Source: Cyanophora paradoxa (lineage: Eukaryota > Glaucocystophyceae > Cyanophorales > Cyanophoraceae). From it: 64,000 bases of DNA. A program made the position numbers and the translations under genes. The DNA lies in NCBI GenBank assembly GCA_004431415.1, contig QPMI01000182.1, positions 62,001-126,000 of the forward strand. The letters run 5' to 3'. Below the pieces are notes generated by a model. It searched no databases, had not been told where the DNA came from, and saw only the letters and a list, made by a program, of their open reading frames with translations. Of this stretch, positions 1-11,700 are shown piece by piece. The first letter of the stretch is position 1, and each line of letters starts with the position of its first letter.

Positions 1-2166
1 GACGGCTTCCCCCTCGCTCTTGCGGAGCGAGTTCCGAAGCGTGCGGAGACCGGGCCCCGTCGGTGGGGCGCTAAGGGATTTGCTGAGCCGCGGCCCCTGC
101 ACCCCGACGCGCTCTTCCCTCGCGGCCCCGCCTTGAGGCGGCAGCCCCGAGACGAGTACAACACGCGCCACTGGCGTTCCCCGGTCGACCCCTCGGATCG
201 GCCGGTGCCGGTCCATATCGAGTGGGAGCCGGAGGACCCCGAGGGCGAGCCGCCTCCCGGGCCTCCGCGCCGGCGCTCACTCTCCCCAGAGACTGCCCGC
301 CACCAGATCCGCGTCCGACCGGTCCCTCCGGACCCCAAGCCAGCGCCGCGGGCTCGGGGTCGACCCTCTGCCCACGGGCCGGCTTCCGACGACGCCGTCC
401 CGCTCGAGCCCGAGACGGTTGCCGCCGAGACCGCTGCCCCACAGCGGTGGGTAGAACTCGACCCTAGAGGTCGGGACGTTCGCCCGCCATGCAAGCCGGT
501 CTTCGTGGACACCGTCCTCGACGCGTGGGCCTGCGGACCCTCGCCAGCCGTCGACGGGGCGCTCCCCGACGCGCTGCGCCGTATGTTCCCCACCGAGAGG
601 CGCGAGCGTCTGCTCGCTGCTCAGAAGGAGGATTCCTTCTGCAAGAAGCTTCTCGCCTTCCACGCAGAGGGCGAGAACCCAACCGTCTGCACCCGCGGCT
701 TGAGGCGCGATGCAGACCCCTGCTCGCCCAGCTGCGCTCACTGCCTGCGGGCCAAGGAGCGCTTCGCACGCCTGGCCGGCGAGTTCAGCCTGGCCGACGA
801 CGGCGTCATCGAGCGCAACCCCTTGGTCCCTGCCGGCCGGTTCCTGCCCGTCTTGCCGGACGCCTGGATCGACAGGGTACTCTACGCCTATCACGAGGGC
901 TGGGCCCATCGAGGCGCGCCCGTGATAGCCCGTCGAGTCGCCCTGCGCTTCTGGTGGCCTGGCATGTACGCCTCCATCGCCCGCTTTGTGCGGTCGTGCC
1001 CGCACTGCCAGTTCGCGAAGGCTGCGAAGCCCCGCCGTACCGCCATTCAGGTGATACAGCCTTCGGGCAAAGGAGACCTATGGCAGGTGGATATCTTCCA
1101 CTTGGATATGCACGAAGACGGCTCGCGATACATCATCGCGTACGTCGACGCATACACCAAGTTCTGCTATATCTACCCGCTCTCCCGTATCTCCGGCGAG
1201 GCCTTGCTCGCCACCGCGATCGACTTCTATACGCACGAGGGCGTGCCCGCGCGCATCCTGACGGACCGCGGGTCCCAACTCGTTGGGGGCGCGTGGAACG
1301 CGTTCTTCAAGGAGAAGGGTACCCGGTTCGTGCACGCGGCCGCCTACCACCACGCCTCGAACGGCGGCGCCGAGCGCCTGGGCGGAGTCTACAAGACTCT
1401 CGCTTACGCCATGTGCCGTGAGCACAAGCGGCCGCTCTCTGACTGGCCTCTCTACAACGCCGATATCGTTCTCGCGTTGCGGACCACCGTGCACTCCGCC
1501 ACCGGGTTCTCCCCGATGGTCTTGCACCGCGGTTCTGAAGTGCACCTGCCCTGCGAAGTGCGCTTTGGAGCCGGCGTCCGCTTCGTGAACCCCGACCACA
1601 CGCACCCAGCCGACTACCTTCTCGCGATGACGCGAGCCGCCGCGAGCGCTGATGCCGCCTCGCGCGAGTACCGTCGGTTCTATCGGAACCGCATGGTTGC
1701 TCGCACCGGCAACCCGCCTCATCGTCGCCGCTTTGAGGTTGGCGACAAGGTATTGTGCTGGATGGGCGAACACAACAAAGGGCTGTACAATTCGTGGGTC
1801 GGGCCCTACACCGTGACTGGCGTTAACCCTGGCGGTTACACCTACACGGTCAAGGGATCGGCTAAGCCCTACTCCGCCAAGGACGACGCCCGTACCCGTC
1901 CCTTGCGCGAGACCGTTGCCCACATCGACTGCATGCTTCCGTTCCGCACGCGTCTCTCCGAGTCTCAAGCCCGCCCTCGCGTTGGTCGGCCTCGGAAGAC
2001 TGCTGCGAACGTTGACGAGCCGGCGATCGACCCCGCACCTGCGGATTCGCCCGCTCAAGAACAAAACCCACCTCTCGCCCCTGACGTCGACGCCGAGGGC
2101 CCCGAGCGGGCTGCCGAGGGCGACGAGGTTGAGATGGATGACGCCATTTTGGTCGACGACCTGTGA
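1..2166 (+). CDS. Ty3/gypsy-like integrase (3' part of pol), 5' end outside window
   Basis: The frame is open from base 1, so the start lies upstream of the window. An N-terminal Pro/Arg/Asp-rich linker comes first. A zinc-binding HHCC module follows near 890-1015 (YHEGWAHRG, then CPHCQFAK). Next is the DDE integrase core, with Asp in LWQVDIFHLD, Asp in ILTDRGSQL and Glu in ERLGGVYK. A C-terminal GPY/F-type segment (WVGPYTVTGV) follows, then an acidic tail ending at TGA 2164-2166. All catalytic residues are present and there is no frameshift in the visible part. It is clearly related to, but diverged from, the integrase at 22224-24497. The enzyme inserts retrotransposon cDNA. The 3' noncoding region, purine tract and LTR follow directly. 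Confidence 0.93.
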   Translation, partial: DGFPLALAERVPKRAETGPRRWGAKGFAEPRPLHPDALFPRGPALRRQPRDEYNTRHWRSPVDPSDRPVPVHIEWEPEDPEGEPPPGPPRRRSLSPETARHQIRVRPVPPDPKPAPRARGRPSAHGPASDDAVPLEPETVAAETAAPQRWVELDPRGRDVRPPCKPVFVDTVLDAWACGPSPAVDGALPDALRRMFPTERRERLLAAQKEDSFCKKLLAFHAEGENPTVCTRGLRRDADPCSPSCAHCLRAKERFARLAGEFSLADDGVIERNPLVPAGRFLPVLPDAWIDRVLYAYHEGWAHRGAPVIARRVALRFWWPGMYASIARFVRSCPHCQFAKAAKPRRTAIQVIQPSGKGDLWQVDIFHLDMHEDGSRYIIAYVDAYTKFCYIYPLSRISGEALLATAIDFYTHEGVPARILTDRGSQLVGGAWNAFFKEKGTRFVHAAAYHHASNGGAERLGGVYKTLAYAMCREHKRPLSDWPLYNADIVLALRTTVHSATGFSPMVLHRGSEVHLPCEVRFGAGVRFVNPDHTHPADYLLAMTRAAASADAASREYRRFYRNRMVARTGNPPHRRRFEVGDKVLCWMGEHNKGLYNSWVGPYTVTGVNPGGYTYTVKGSAKPYSAKDDARTRPLRETVAHIDCMLPFRTRLSESQARPRVGRPRKTAANVDEPAIDPAPADSPAQEQNPPLAPDVDAEGPERAAEGDEVEMDDAILVDDL

Positions 2167-2877
2167 GATGCTTGTCCCATTGCCGTTCCCTTTGCGATCG
2201 CTGTGCTTGCGCCGTGGGGCAGATTTCTTTGCTCGCTTTGCCTCAGTCTTGGCCGAGGAACGGGTCGTTATTGGTCGGGCCACCGTCTTGTCGGGTGAGA
2301 CGATCAGTAGCGGGCGCCGTTCAGAGCCTTTCGTTCACTTTTCTGGAGCCTGGGCCCACGAGCTTGAAAAAGAGTGGTTGAGCGTGAGCTTTGCTGGCAC
2401 ATCTGGCCCCGAGAAGCAGGTGTTGTCGGGCGGTCCGCTCAAGCCGTGCCCTGCTCTTTCGTTGGGCCTGATGGGCGGCCCGGATACCTCCTCGTTGGTT
2501 TCTTCCCGAGGCGGTGAAACTTCCCATCCGTGCCACTCTCCTTCGGCTCTCGCCGTTGGAGCGAGTTTGGGCCAGCTTTTGGGGGGTTTTCCGAGTTTTT
2601 ATGCTTTTCCATCTTTCGAGCTTGGCCTGGGGTTGCCTAGGTACATGCACTATGCTGGTATCGGCTCCTATTTCGGTCGCGAGCTATGCTACCTGGCATA
2701 TCTGGTTGCTGATGACGGACGTTCTACTTCGAGAGGAGTTCACTTGCCGCCGCCCTGTCGCTGCCGCGGTCGGTGCACACCTCGGCGGTGGGGTGGACGC
2801 CCCCGTCGAGCATGCAGACTCGACGTTCGGCTTGGCGCGGTCCGGTGCGAGGGCGCACCGTATGCAGAGTGAGGAGT
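2167..2877 (+). other. 3' noncoding region of the left gypsy-like element
   Basis: This stretch between the integrase stop and the 3' LTR has no convincing gene. Parts are recognisably similar to the reverse complement of about 62500-63250, for example the stretch encoding GLMGGPDTSSL in a shadow frame. It is therefore shared element sequence, not host DNA. It ends in a purine-rich run, AGAGTGAGGAGT at 2866-2877, directly before the LTR. That is the expected position of the polypurine tract that primes plus-strand DNA. Confidence 0.75.
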
Positions 2878-3133
2878 TGTCGCGTGCCGCGATTCCCTCG
2901 GATTAGGCTAGCCGGTTGTCTATGCGTAGCCGCTAGCCCTAGTCTAGTGCTATCGAGCAGCTAGCTCTAGCACTCTCTGTATTCTGACTTAGCGCCGGGC
3001 GCGACTCCGTTTGGGGGTACGCGATCCCTGGACGGGTACACTTGTGAATAGACCACTTGTGCTCCCAGCTACAGCCCCAGCCCGTGCGTGACCGCACGGA
3101 CGCTGCACCGGGTGGGAATCCTCTCATCCGACA
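2878..3133 (+). repeat. 3' LTR of the left gypsy-like element
   Basis: A segment of 256 bp begins TGTCGCGTG and ends ATCCGACA, the TG...CA ends of an LTR. It follows a polypurine tract (2866-2877). Its ends resemble those of the LTRs at 20834, 37429 and 62214: all begin TGTCGC in element orientation and follow a GAGGAGT-type tract. The partner 5' LTR is outside the window. Confidence 0.8.
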
Positions 3134-3160
3134 TTACTACCTACGGCCTAGGCTACGGGG

Positions 3161-3509
3161 GGTTCGCCCCACCGTATACGTAGTCTCTCAAAAACAAAAA
3201 CCGGAATTACTACTTATTTTGGGGTCTTAATTACTACCTGAATTACAGTAGATTTTTACCGATCGAAAAGCGCCGAAAAGTCGTCTTTCATCGATACTGG
3301 AGAGCTAGAAATGTTTAGTGGGCTGCATATTTATAGTACTAAAAGGTTTTGAGCGATGTACTAAATATTTTCCGCCTGCTAAAGCCGAGAATTTGTAGGG
3401 GTAGGCCCCTCTCCGGATCCGCCATACAAAACCCCTGCGAAGACTGATCTATTAAATATTCACCACCTGCTAAAGTGTTTTTTTTTGAGAGACTACGGTG
3501 GGGCGAACC
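3161..3509. repeat. Inverted-repeat (MITE-like) element
   Basis: The left end, GGTTCGCCCCACCGTA...GTAGTCTCTCAAAAA, is matched in reverse complement at 3477-3509 (TTTTTGAGAGACTACGGTGGGGCGAACC). The left arm has six extra bases (TACGTA). The roughly 290-bp interior is AT-richer than its surroundings and has no coding potential. Terminal inverted repeats on a short noncoding interior fit a non-autonomous DNA transposon. I did not find a clear target duplication. Confidence 0.6.
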
Positions 3510-4520
3510 CTGCTAAAGTGGCGCCGGCAGTTTTGGCGAAGTACTAATTATTTTCCTGAACTAAATCAACTAGTTCTCCAGCATCCAACTGAAATTCGAA
3601 ACGACCGAATGGGCCCCTGTACTCGGTAGTAAGAGTCGGTACTCGGTAGTAAGAGTCGGTACTAATCCGCCGAGTCCGGGACTCCGGGCCCGGAGTTCGG
3701 GAGCCTGCGGGAGGACGTCGAGTCGTCGACCGGGCCCCGCCGCCGGGCCGCCGGGACTCGGACCGTGCCCGGCCGCCTACTAGGCGCCTAGTACTAGTAC
3801 TCGGACGTCGACTGTGACGACAGTGAGGGCAGTCGGACGAGTGCACGTGCACGTGCCACCGGTACCCGGCACCGGTAGTACTCCGGGCCCCGGCCCCCGG
3901 GGCCCGGGGCCGGGACTCCGGGGCCCGGGCCCCGTACACGTCCGACGTCTGGCGCCTCCCTCCGAGGCTCCGAGGGAGAGTCCTGGGAGACCCGCCTCCC
4001 AGAAGGCGGGGCTACTATACCGGTAGCCGGCGCCAGACGGGGCCCGGCCCGCCCAGCCCGGCCCGGCCAGCGGCTTCCACGCGCGACTCGCGCGACTCGC
4101 GGCGCGAGAGGGGGCCAGAGCTCCAGACTCCACAGAGCCGCCAGACCGGTACCCGGGTAACCCGGTGACCGTCGGACTCGGCGGCCCAGCTGCAGGCTTG
4201 ACACGGTCCTTCGAGTCTTGAACTTCGGAAGAAGGGACACGCGCGCCCTGATCATGACCGTCGGACGTGCGCGACGGTACTAGTATAATAGTATACGGAA
4301 CTAGTATATATTATATATCGATATCTAGATCTAGTAGTAGTACGGACCGTACGGTAGTACGTCTACTAGTAGACTACAAGCTATAGTGGGTGAGCGCGAG
4401 CGCGCATGCGTGCGCCTCGATGTGTGATGATTCATAATTAACTGCTGCAGCTGCTTGCTGCTAACTGCCGGCTGCGGACCGGACGCCAGTCCCTGATTTT
4501 CTGACGGTTTCGCTGTCATC
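3510..4520. other. Intergenic, palindrome-rich, no gene seen
   Basis: Short repeats are visible, such as GTACTCGGTAGTAAGAGTCG twice near 3617-3655. There are very GC-rich palindromic runs of CCGGG/GGCCC type (3880-3930) and an AT-rich palindromic stretch with GTAC/TATA words (4270-4380). No reading frame has conserved features or plausible splice sites. Confidence 0.5.
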
Positions 4521-7500
4521 ATGAGCTACTATGGTGCGCATGCGTCGACGGCGTACGCAAATCATGTAGATCAGCCCTGATTCGGATGCAGACCATAACT
4601 GTTACTCCGGCACGAAGTGCTCTGGAAGCTTTATCAAAACCATCACAACGCTGGGAAGTTCGTTCACCGCTAAAGCCGAGGCCCTCGCTGCCTGCAAGGC
4701 TGCTGGAGGTGCCTCCGTCTGGATGTTCAACCACTACCTCTGCGAGGAAACCGGCTTGATCGTGACTCCCGATCCGGTGACTCCGACGGCTACTACGCCG
4801 GCCTGGCAGAGCCACGTGGACACCATGAAGTGCGCGCGTGCACATGCCTTGCAATTGGTCCCTCGAGCGCGTTTGTGATTGCGATGGCAGGGCGGCCGGC
4901 TGGTCGAACGTCGCTCTGGGGGCATCGGCGTCCGCGTCCTCTGAACGTGCGTCGTTTCCAGTTTGGTCCCATCAGCGTTCGAAAACGATATTTTTGGACG
5001 ACTCAAGCTCCCTTTTCTGTCACCAGTCATCAATTCCGTTAATACTTACGGTGCTTCCAAAGTGAACGGTGCGCAGCGTACTGAGGCCATGCAAACTGCG
5101 AATATCCATTGAATATATATGAGCGCGCAGACGGTCAAGGAAAGGACGGAAACTTCGGCAGTGCGAGTCTCGGATTTCACACGGCAGTGGGCGACGCCAA
5201 GCCTGCCATTACGATCAACCTCGGCGTGAGTGCATGCTTCGATGATTGGCTCTAGACTCTTCTGCGGTCATTTTTAATCGTACAACTGAGCTGCAGAAAG
5301 ACTACACGGTTGGACAGATCGACGCGTACAACGTGCGCGATCCTTGTTTTGTTTCGCCCACTCCAACGGTCCTGTCTGACCCTTATCGATCATGTGCGCA
5401 GCGCACGGACTGTGCGTTTGAATTCTGCGTTGATATTAACGGATCTGTTCTAAACAAGCAATTGCAACTTGTTCAGGCTGCTCCGACCGTTTCAAGAACA
5501 TCGTTTACGAGGCACGCATCTGAACGTTGAGACTTGTTGCTTTCGGTCTCAATCTTACTTTCGCGCGCGCGGCCGTTCATAGGTTCTGGATGATGGCAAA
5601 GTGGTGCGAGGGTCCTATTGGGGCGCACATGCGAGTGGTGCACGTGTTCTGCCGCATACGCTGAGATTGAGCTCGGACGCTCGCAGGTCTACACCTCGGC
5701 CACGATCGCCAGCCCCACGTTCGACGCGACGGTGACAAACCTGAGCAAGCACGCGGTTTCGTCCGACATTGTCGGTACGCTTCATTTGACAATCGAGATT
5801 GATCTCAAAGCATGCATATGATCGACTCGACGGGGACATGTACAGGTGACTCCGTTCGGATCTCCATCGCCACCAATTCGACGGGCCGTGCGTGTGACTG
5901 TTTCGTTTTTGATTCTTAAAACAATTCTGAAACTCTGGCTTCAAAACATCAGAATACTTGAACCTTGCCGAGGTCGATGTCTGGGGAAAGCCTGTGTGCG
6001 TCAACGTTTCTTCGACTCGGCGAATTCGCCGAGTCGCGATCGTCCCATGCATTTGCATGGCTACATAATGCTCCGGATCCCCGTATTCGAAATTCTTGCA
6101 ATTGAGCAGTTGCACGCAGCCCGGTGTGGCAAGCCCACGTAAACGCCATGAAGTGCGGCAGCCTCAGACCCTCGCGCTCCCCGGGGCCCCAGCGCCCAAA
6201 AGCGCCGTGCACGTGATTGCAACTGCAGGGCCGCTGGTTGGTCGAACGTCGCTCTGGGGGCATCGGCGTCCGCGTCCTCTGAACGTGCGTCGTTTCCAGT
6301 TTGGTTCGAAAACGATATTCTTTACCGACTCGAGCTCCCTTTTCTGTCACCAGTCATCAATTCTGTTAATACTTACGGTGCTTCCAAAGTGAACGGTGCG
6401 CAGCGTACTGAGGCCATGCAAACTGCGAATATCCATTGAATATATATGAGCGCGCAGACGGTCAAGGAAAGGACGGAAACTTCGGCAGTGCGAGTCTCGG
6501 ATTTCACACGGCAGTGGGCGACGCCAAGCCTGCCATTACGATCAACCTCGGCGTGAGTGCATGCTTCGATGATTGGCTCTAGACTCTTCTGCGGTCATTT
6601 TTAATCGTACAACTGAGCTGCAGAAAGACTACACGGTTGGACAGATCGACGCGTACAACGTGCGCGATCCTTGTTTTGTTTCGCCCACTCCAACGGTCCT
6701 GTCTGACCCTTATCGATCATGTGCGCAGCGCACGGACTGTGCGTTTGAATTCTGCGTTGATATTAACGGATCCGGATCTGTTCTAAACAAGCAATTGCAA
6801 CTTGTTCAGGCTGCTCCGACCGTTTCAAGAACATCGTTTACGAGGCACGCATCTGAACGTTGAGACTTGCTGCTTTCGGTCTCGATCTTACTTTCGCGCG
6901 GCCGTTCATAGGTTCTGAATGATGGCAAAGTGGTGCGAGGGTCCTATTGGGGCGCACATGCGAGTGGTGCACGTGGTCTGCCGCATCCGCTGAGATTGAG
7001 CTCGGACGCTTGCAGGTCTACACCTCGGCCACGATCGCCAGCCCCACGTTCGACGCGACGGTGACAAACCTGAGCAAGCACGCGGTTTCGTCCGACATTG
7101 TCGGTACGCTTCATTTGACAATCGAGATTGATCTCAAAGCATGATCGACTCGACGGGGACATGTACAGGTGACTCCGTTCGGATCTCCATCGCCACCAAT
7201 TCGACGGGCCGTGCGTGTGACTGTTTCGTTTTTGATTCTTAAAACAATTCTGAAACTCTGGCTTCAAACCATCAGAATACTTGAACGTTGCCGAGGTCGA
7301 TGTCTGGGGAAAGCCTGCGTGCGTCGGCCCTCATTATTAAGACTGATTCTCTGCTGAATGGGCAAGATCTGACCAGGCAACGCGTACGGTTGAACGCAGT
7401 TCCGGATCCTCGACAACCACTAGTACTACCACCGTCCGCTTCGATTGCATTGGCACGGCGGTTGCTGGAACCTCGGACAAGTTTGCGATGGACTGTGAGC

Positions 7501-7871
7501 TTTCATTGCAATTGATTGTTTACAGTTGACGTATGCTCACCAATGGATACACGATCGCAGGCACCAAGGTTGCTCGGCTTGATGACACGGTCGCACTGGT
7601 CGATGAAGTCCAACTGGAGGTACACGATGCCACTGAGCACACTGATGTTTTCGCTCGCACGCTCTAAGCGCTGTTGTCGCCTCGCAGATCGCAAGTGCCG
7701 AGGAGGCCGATGACGAGGCTGATATCGACATCGCGGAAATTGAAGCCGAGATGGACGCAGATGCGGCGGTGCACGTGCGCTCGAGCTCCCTTTTCTGCAG
7801 CCAGATGATCACCAACTATTCTCCTGCAGATGATTGTCAATGTCGAGCTTGAGGGCATTGACGCTGCCTGA
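4521..7871 (+). CDS. Two-domain fucolectin-type F5/8C (discoidin-like) protein, 27 exons
   Basis: Proposed exons: 4521-4533, 4592-4829, 4891-4946, 5027-5068, 5131-5225, 5297-5332, 5402-5411, 5477-5502, 5583-5603, 5687-5774, 5846-5887, 5953-5995, 6120-6152, 6229-6284, 6354-6395, 6458-6552, 6624-6659, 6729-6738, 6810-6835, 6912-6932, 7016-7103, 7169-7210, 7276-7318, 7400-7494, 7561-7619, 7688-7768, 7830-7871. Phases match at every junction. The order is a Cys-containing N-terminal module (NCYSGTKCSG), two F5/8C domains, a Ser/Thr linker, an acidic segment and a short tail. Each domain shows the fucolectin signature in order: NVALGASAS, DGNFGS, INLGKDYTV, YNRTDCCSDRFKN, TFDATVTN, YLNLAEVDVWG (NVAEVDVWG in the second). 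The family binds sugars, usually outside the cell. No signal peptide is visible, so the first exon is uncertain, although a TGA lies in frame upstream of ATG 4521. Confidence 0.8.
4891..7318 (+). repeat. Tandem duplication of a whole domain-coding block, introns included
   Basis: Bases 4891-5995 and 6229-7318 are near-copies, offset by about 1.32-1.34 kb. Each carries ten exons of an F5/8C domain and the nine introns between them. Intron sequences are almost as alike as exons. Small differences include a 6-base insertion (GGATCC region near 6770), short length changes, and Asp to Asn in LDDGKV. Similar introns mean the duplication is recent and happened at DNA level. Confidence 0.92.
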
Positions 7872-8711
7872 ACTGCCATCTTGGCTGAGCACTGGATATG
7901 CGGAATCTGTGAGCAGATGATCAATCTGTGGAACTTCTAGGGTTTTACACGCAGTGGTGCATTCGTCAGATAAGCCAGGGCCACTGTTGAACGTCAGATT
8001 CGTCAGATAAGCCAGGGCCATAATACAGGTTGATACGTATGCGGGCAGTAAGTGCACGTCACACGTGCACGTACGTACGGCGCCGGTGGTGTACCAATGC
8101 GACGTCCACTTTTGCAAAAAGAAGCGTACGTACGGCGCCGGCGTGTGGCCGGCGGCGCCGCCGCCGGCCTTACCGCCCGCGCCGCCGCCGCCGCCGCCCG
8201 CGGCACTGCGGCGGCAGCTGCAGCCGCAGAAGGCCCGCAGACAGGCCCGCAGTTGCTGAGCGAGCCTGCAGCTGAGTCAACACGCCGCACTGGCCCAGTG
8301 CACGTGGCTTGCTAGCAGTCGAGGTGGCCATGGCCCCGACGGCCCATGCATATGCATACAGCCATGCGCATGCAAGCCCAGTGATATCGATCTTGAGGCA
8401 GTATCCGCGATGGCCGCGGGGGATGCATATGCATGAGCGAGTCCGCGTGACGCAAAGGGTGGCGCATATATATAGCGCCAGAGCAAATCATGATCAGGCC
8501 CCCCCGGACCCGACCATCCAAGTGCAGAAGACCGGGACTAGCCTATATATAGCTAGTAGTAGGCTAGTACTAGCTATAGGCTAGTAGTAGAAGTATTGAT
8601 CGTAAATTTGAGCTCGCGCCCCACCTCTACCTGGGGTCCCCTCGAGCTCGCAGAGGTGCACGTGGGCCCTGAGGGGCTCAGTTGGGCCCTCGGGGGGGCT
8701 CAGGCGGGCCC
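7872..8711. other. Intergenic region, no gene seen
   Basis: Lies between two convergent genes. It contains a short direct repeat (CGTCAGATAAGCCAGGGCCA twice, near 7965-8022), GCC-rich runs (8140-8240), and a palindromic CTAGTAGTAGGCTAGTACTAG stretch (8548-8590). No supported coding sequence. Confidence 0.5.
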
Positions 8712-11700
8712 TCACAGCTCGTAGAGGCTCCGTCGCGCGCTCGAGCGCGCCGCCCGGACGTGCGGCCGATCCCCCGCCCGCTGCGCGCTCGCGTTCAGAC
8801 CAGGGGCAAGGACAGACGGGGGCCGCGGGCCGCGGGAAACGAACCGCCGGGGAGGGGGTACCAGTGCTTCCTCCGTTGGGTGCGGGTGGGGGGCGGGGGC
8901 CGCCGCGGGCGCCGTGGTACGCGTTCTCGATGGCCTGCGCATGCGGGGAGTACGGGCTTCAGCGAGGGAGGGGGGGGGGGGGGGGGGGGGGGGGGCGACC
9001 TGCTCGAGGTTCATCACCATCTGCGCAGGTCGAAGGTCAGAGGGACGGAGGGGCGGGGGGGCGGGGGGGCGTGGAAGGCGGCGGGGAGACGGGGCGGACG
9101 AGGGTGGCGGCGTAGGCGTCGGCGGGGGTGAGCCCGAGGCTCGAGCGGCGGGAGCCGCGGCCCGAGCCCGCCGCGAAGCTCACGGCGGGAGGCGGCGGGG
9201 CGGGGGCGGGAGCCAGCCGCCGGCCTCGAGCTCGCTCAGGCGGCTCCCGGGGCGGCTCGGCGGCGCCGGCCCCGACGGGCTCTGTCCACGCGCGCCGCTC
9301 AGCAAGGAAGGCGGAGGGCTGAGGGAAGGGGCGGGAGCGACGCGGCGCACGGCGGCGGCGGCGGCGGCGGCGGCGCGGGCGGCGAGGGAGGCGGCGGCGG
9401 CGGCGGCCCGCGCCTCGCGCTCCGCCTCCTCCAGCTCCTGTACCCCCCGAGGCCCCGGCCCTCGGCGGGTTCCGGCGCGGCGCGGGGCGGGGTGGTAGAA
9501 GCGCGCACGGCGATGCGGCGGCGGGCGCGCTCGAGCTCGGCGCGCGCCCCCGCCGCCTCCTCCTGCGTGCGCCCCGCGGCCGTCAGCGTCAGGCCCGCGC
9601 CGCGCCGCCGCGCCGGCGGTCGCCGCGCACGCGGGCGGAGGCGAGCTTGTCGCGGGAGGTGGCGGCCCGGCGGGCGGCCGCGCGCGTCGCGTCCAGCTCC
9701 GCCCGCGCCGCCTCCAGCTCCCCCGCACCGCCGACGCCTGCGCATGCGGGCCGGGCGAGGCGCCCCCGGATCAAATCGAATCCGACTCTGAGGAACGGCG
9801 CGCGGGGATCAAATTCGAGCTCGACTCGCCTCGTCGAGGGCGCGCTGGGCGTCGCGCTGGTAGGCGGCCAGGTCGCCCCGCATCCGCTCCAGCCGCTTCG
9901 CGCCCCGCCGCCCCGCCTCCGCCTCCTGGGGCAGACATGTCAGGGGAGGGAGGGCAACAGAGGCCAAGAGGCGAGGAGGGGAAGGTGGGCGGGGCGGGCG
10001 GGCCCGGGCGAGCTCGGCCTCGGCGCGCTCCGCCCGCTCGCGCTCCGCCGCTACCGCCCGCCGGCTCTCCATCCGCGCCCGCTCCGCCGCCCCCTGCGCC
10101 GCCGCGGCACCCCTAAGCGGGAGCGGGGGCGAGGCGGGCGGGCAGGCGGGCGGGCGACAGCGGACTGTGCGGCGCGGGCGGCGGCGGCGGTGGCGTCGCA
10201 GCGGGCGCACTCCTCCGCGAGGCGCTCCGCCAGCGACAGCCGCGCCATCTCCCCCGCTGCCCCCGACCCGAAGCCCAAGTCAAGGCGGAAGGCAATACGA
10301 AGGTAATTATAACGAGGCGGGGCGAGCAGCGGCCGTGCGCGCGCGCGGACCGTGGTCGGCGAGGGCCGCCCGCTCGCGCTCGCTCTCCTCCTCCTCGCCG
10401 TTGAAGTTGGGCGGGGCGAGGGCGAGGGCGAGGGCGCCGGCGTCGGCCTCGGGCCCGGGGCGGCGCGGGGCCCTCGAGGAGCGCCGCCACCGCCTCCCCG
10501 TACCGCGCCTCCTGCGCCGCCGCCTGCCCCGCCTGTGAGGCCGGCGCAGGGAAGGCGGCAGGCGGGCGGGCCTCGAGGGCGCGGCGGCGGAGCTCGATGG
10601 ACTGCCGAGGAAGGGAGGGTGGGCGTGAGCGAGGCGAGCGAGCGAGGGGCGGGGCTCGGGGGGGCGCGCGGAGCGGCGCTCGGCGGCGAGGCGCTGGCGC
10701 AGGCCCTCCGCCTCCAGCCGCGCCTCCGCCAGCTGCACGCGCCCCGGCCCGCCCCGCCCCCTCGCGTGAGCCCGGCCGAGCGAGGCTCGAAGAGAGGCTC
10801 GAGGGAACGGGGCCCAAGGCTCGAGCCAGCCCGGCTGAACGCCTATTGAGGCCTCTGATCATGAGGAGGCGGGCGGGCCTGGGCGCGGGTCGCGTCGGCG
10901 TCGCGGGCGCGCGCCCGCAGCGCCTCCACCTGCACAGCGCCCGGGGGTAGAGCGGTGAGGGAAAAAGAAGCTCGAGTGACGTTCAAAAAGGGCTCGCCTC
11001 GGCGGTCAGGCGCTCCACCTCCCCCGCCTGCGGGGAGCGTCGACGGGTGCGGGGGGAGAGGGCGAGATGAGCGGGTACGACAGGCGGCGAAGGCGCGAAA
11101 TCGAAGGGCGGGGGCGGGGGCGGGCGGGGGGGCACCTTGAGGCGCAGGTCGGCGAGGGCGTCCTCGCGGCGCGCCGAGAGATCCTCCAGCGCCCCCTCGT
11201 ACTGGGGGACCGAGGGGGGTACGTGCACGGACCGGAGAAATAAACGGGGGGTACGCACGTGGGCCTGGATGCGGAGCCCGGCGCCCTCCTCCTCCCGCAG
11301 GCGCGCCTGGAGGGGTACCGGGTAAATGCGTGGGGTGGGCGGGGGACGGGCGGGGCGGGGCGCGGGGCGGCGGGGCGGGCCCGGAGGGCGGAGACGGCGG
11401 CGGCGGCGTCGTCCCGCGCCCGCTCCGCCTCCCGCAGCTGTCGTTTGCGGGTGGCCTGAGCGGCGGGCTGGCGAAGGGAGGAGGGCGGGGGAGGGGCGGG
11501 CCCGGAGCGCGAGGGCGTCGGCGGCGGTGCGGAGGCGGGAGCCGTCGAGCGCGAGGCGCGCGTTCGACTCCTGCGCGGCCCGCAGCGCCGCCTGCAGCCC
11601 CGCCGCCCGCCCCCGCGCGCGCTACGTGAGGCGGGTAGCTGCGCGGCCGCGCTTCGCCGCGCACGTCCGAGCCGGGCTCGGTCTCCTCATCGGCCACGCG

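Noticed and set aside
5246-5530. Uninterrupted 94-codon frame in the lectin gene, repeated at 6573
   Set aside because: Reading straight through loses the F5/8C signature; splicing at GTGCG sites gives NRTDCCSDRFKN in both copies.
8682-9498. Plus-strand Gly/Arg-rich open frames
   Set aside because: They mirror minus-strand coiled-coil exons; the plus frames are low-complexity and have no splice or family support.
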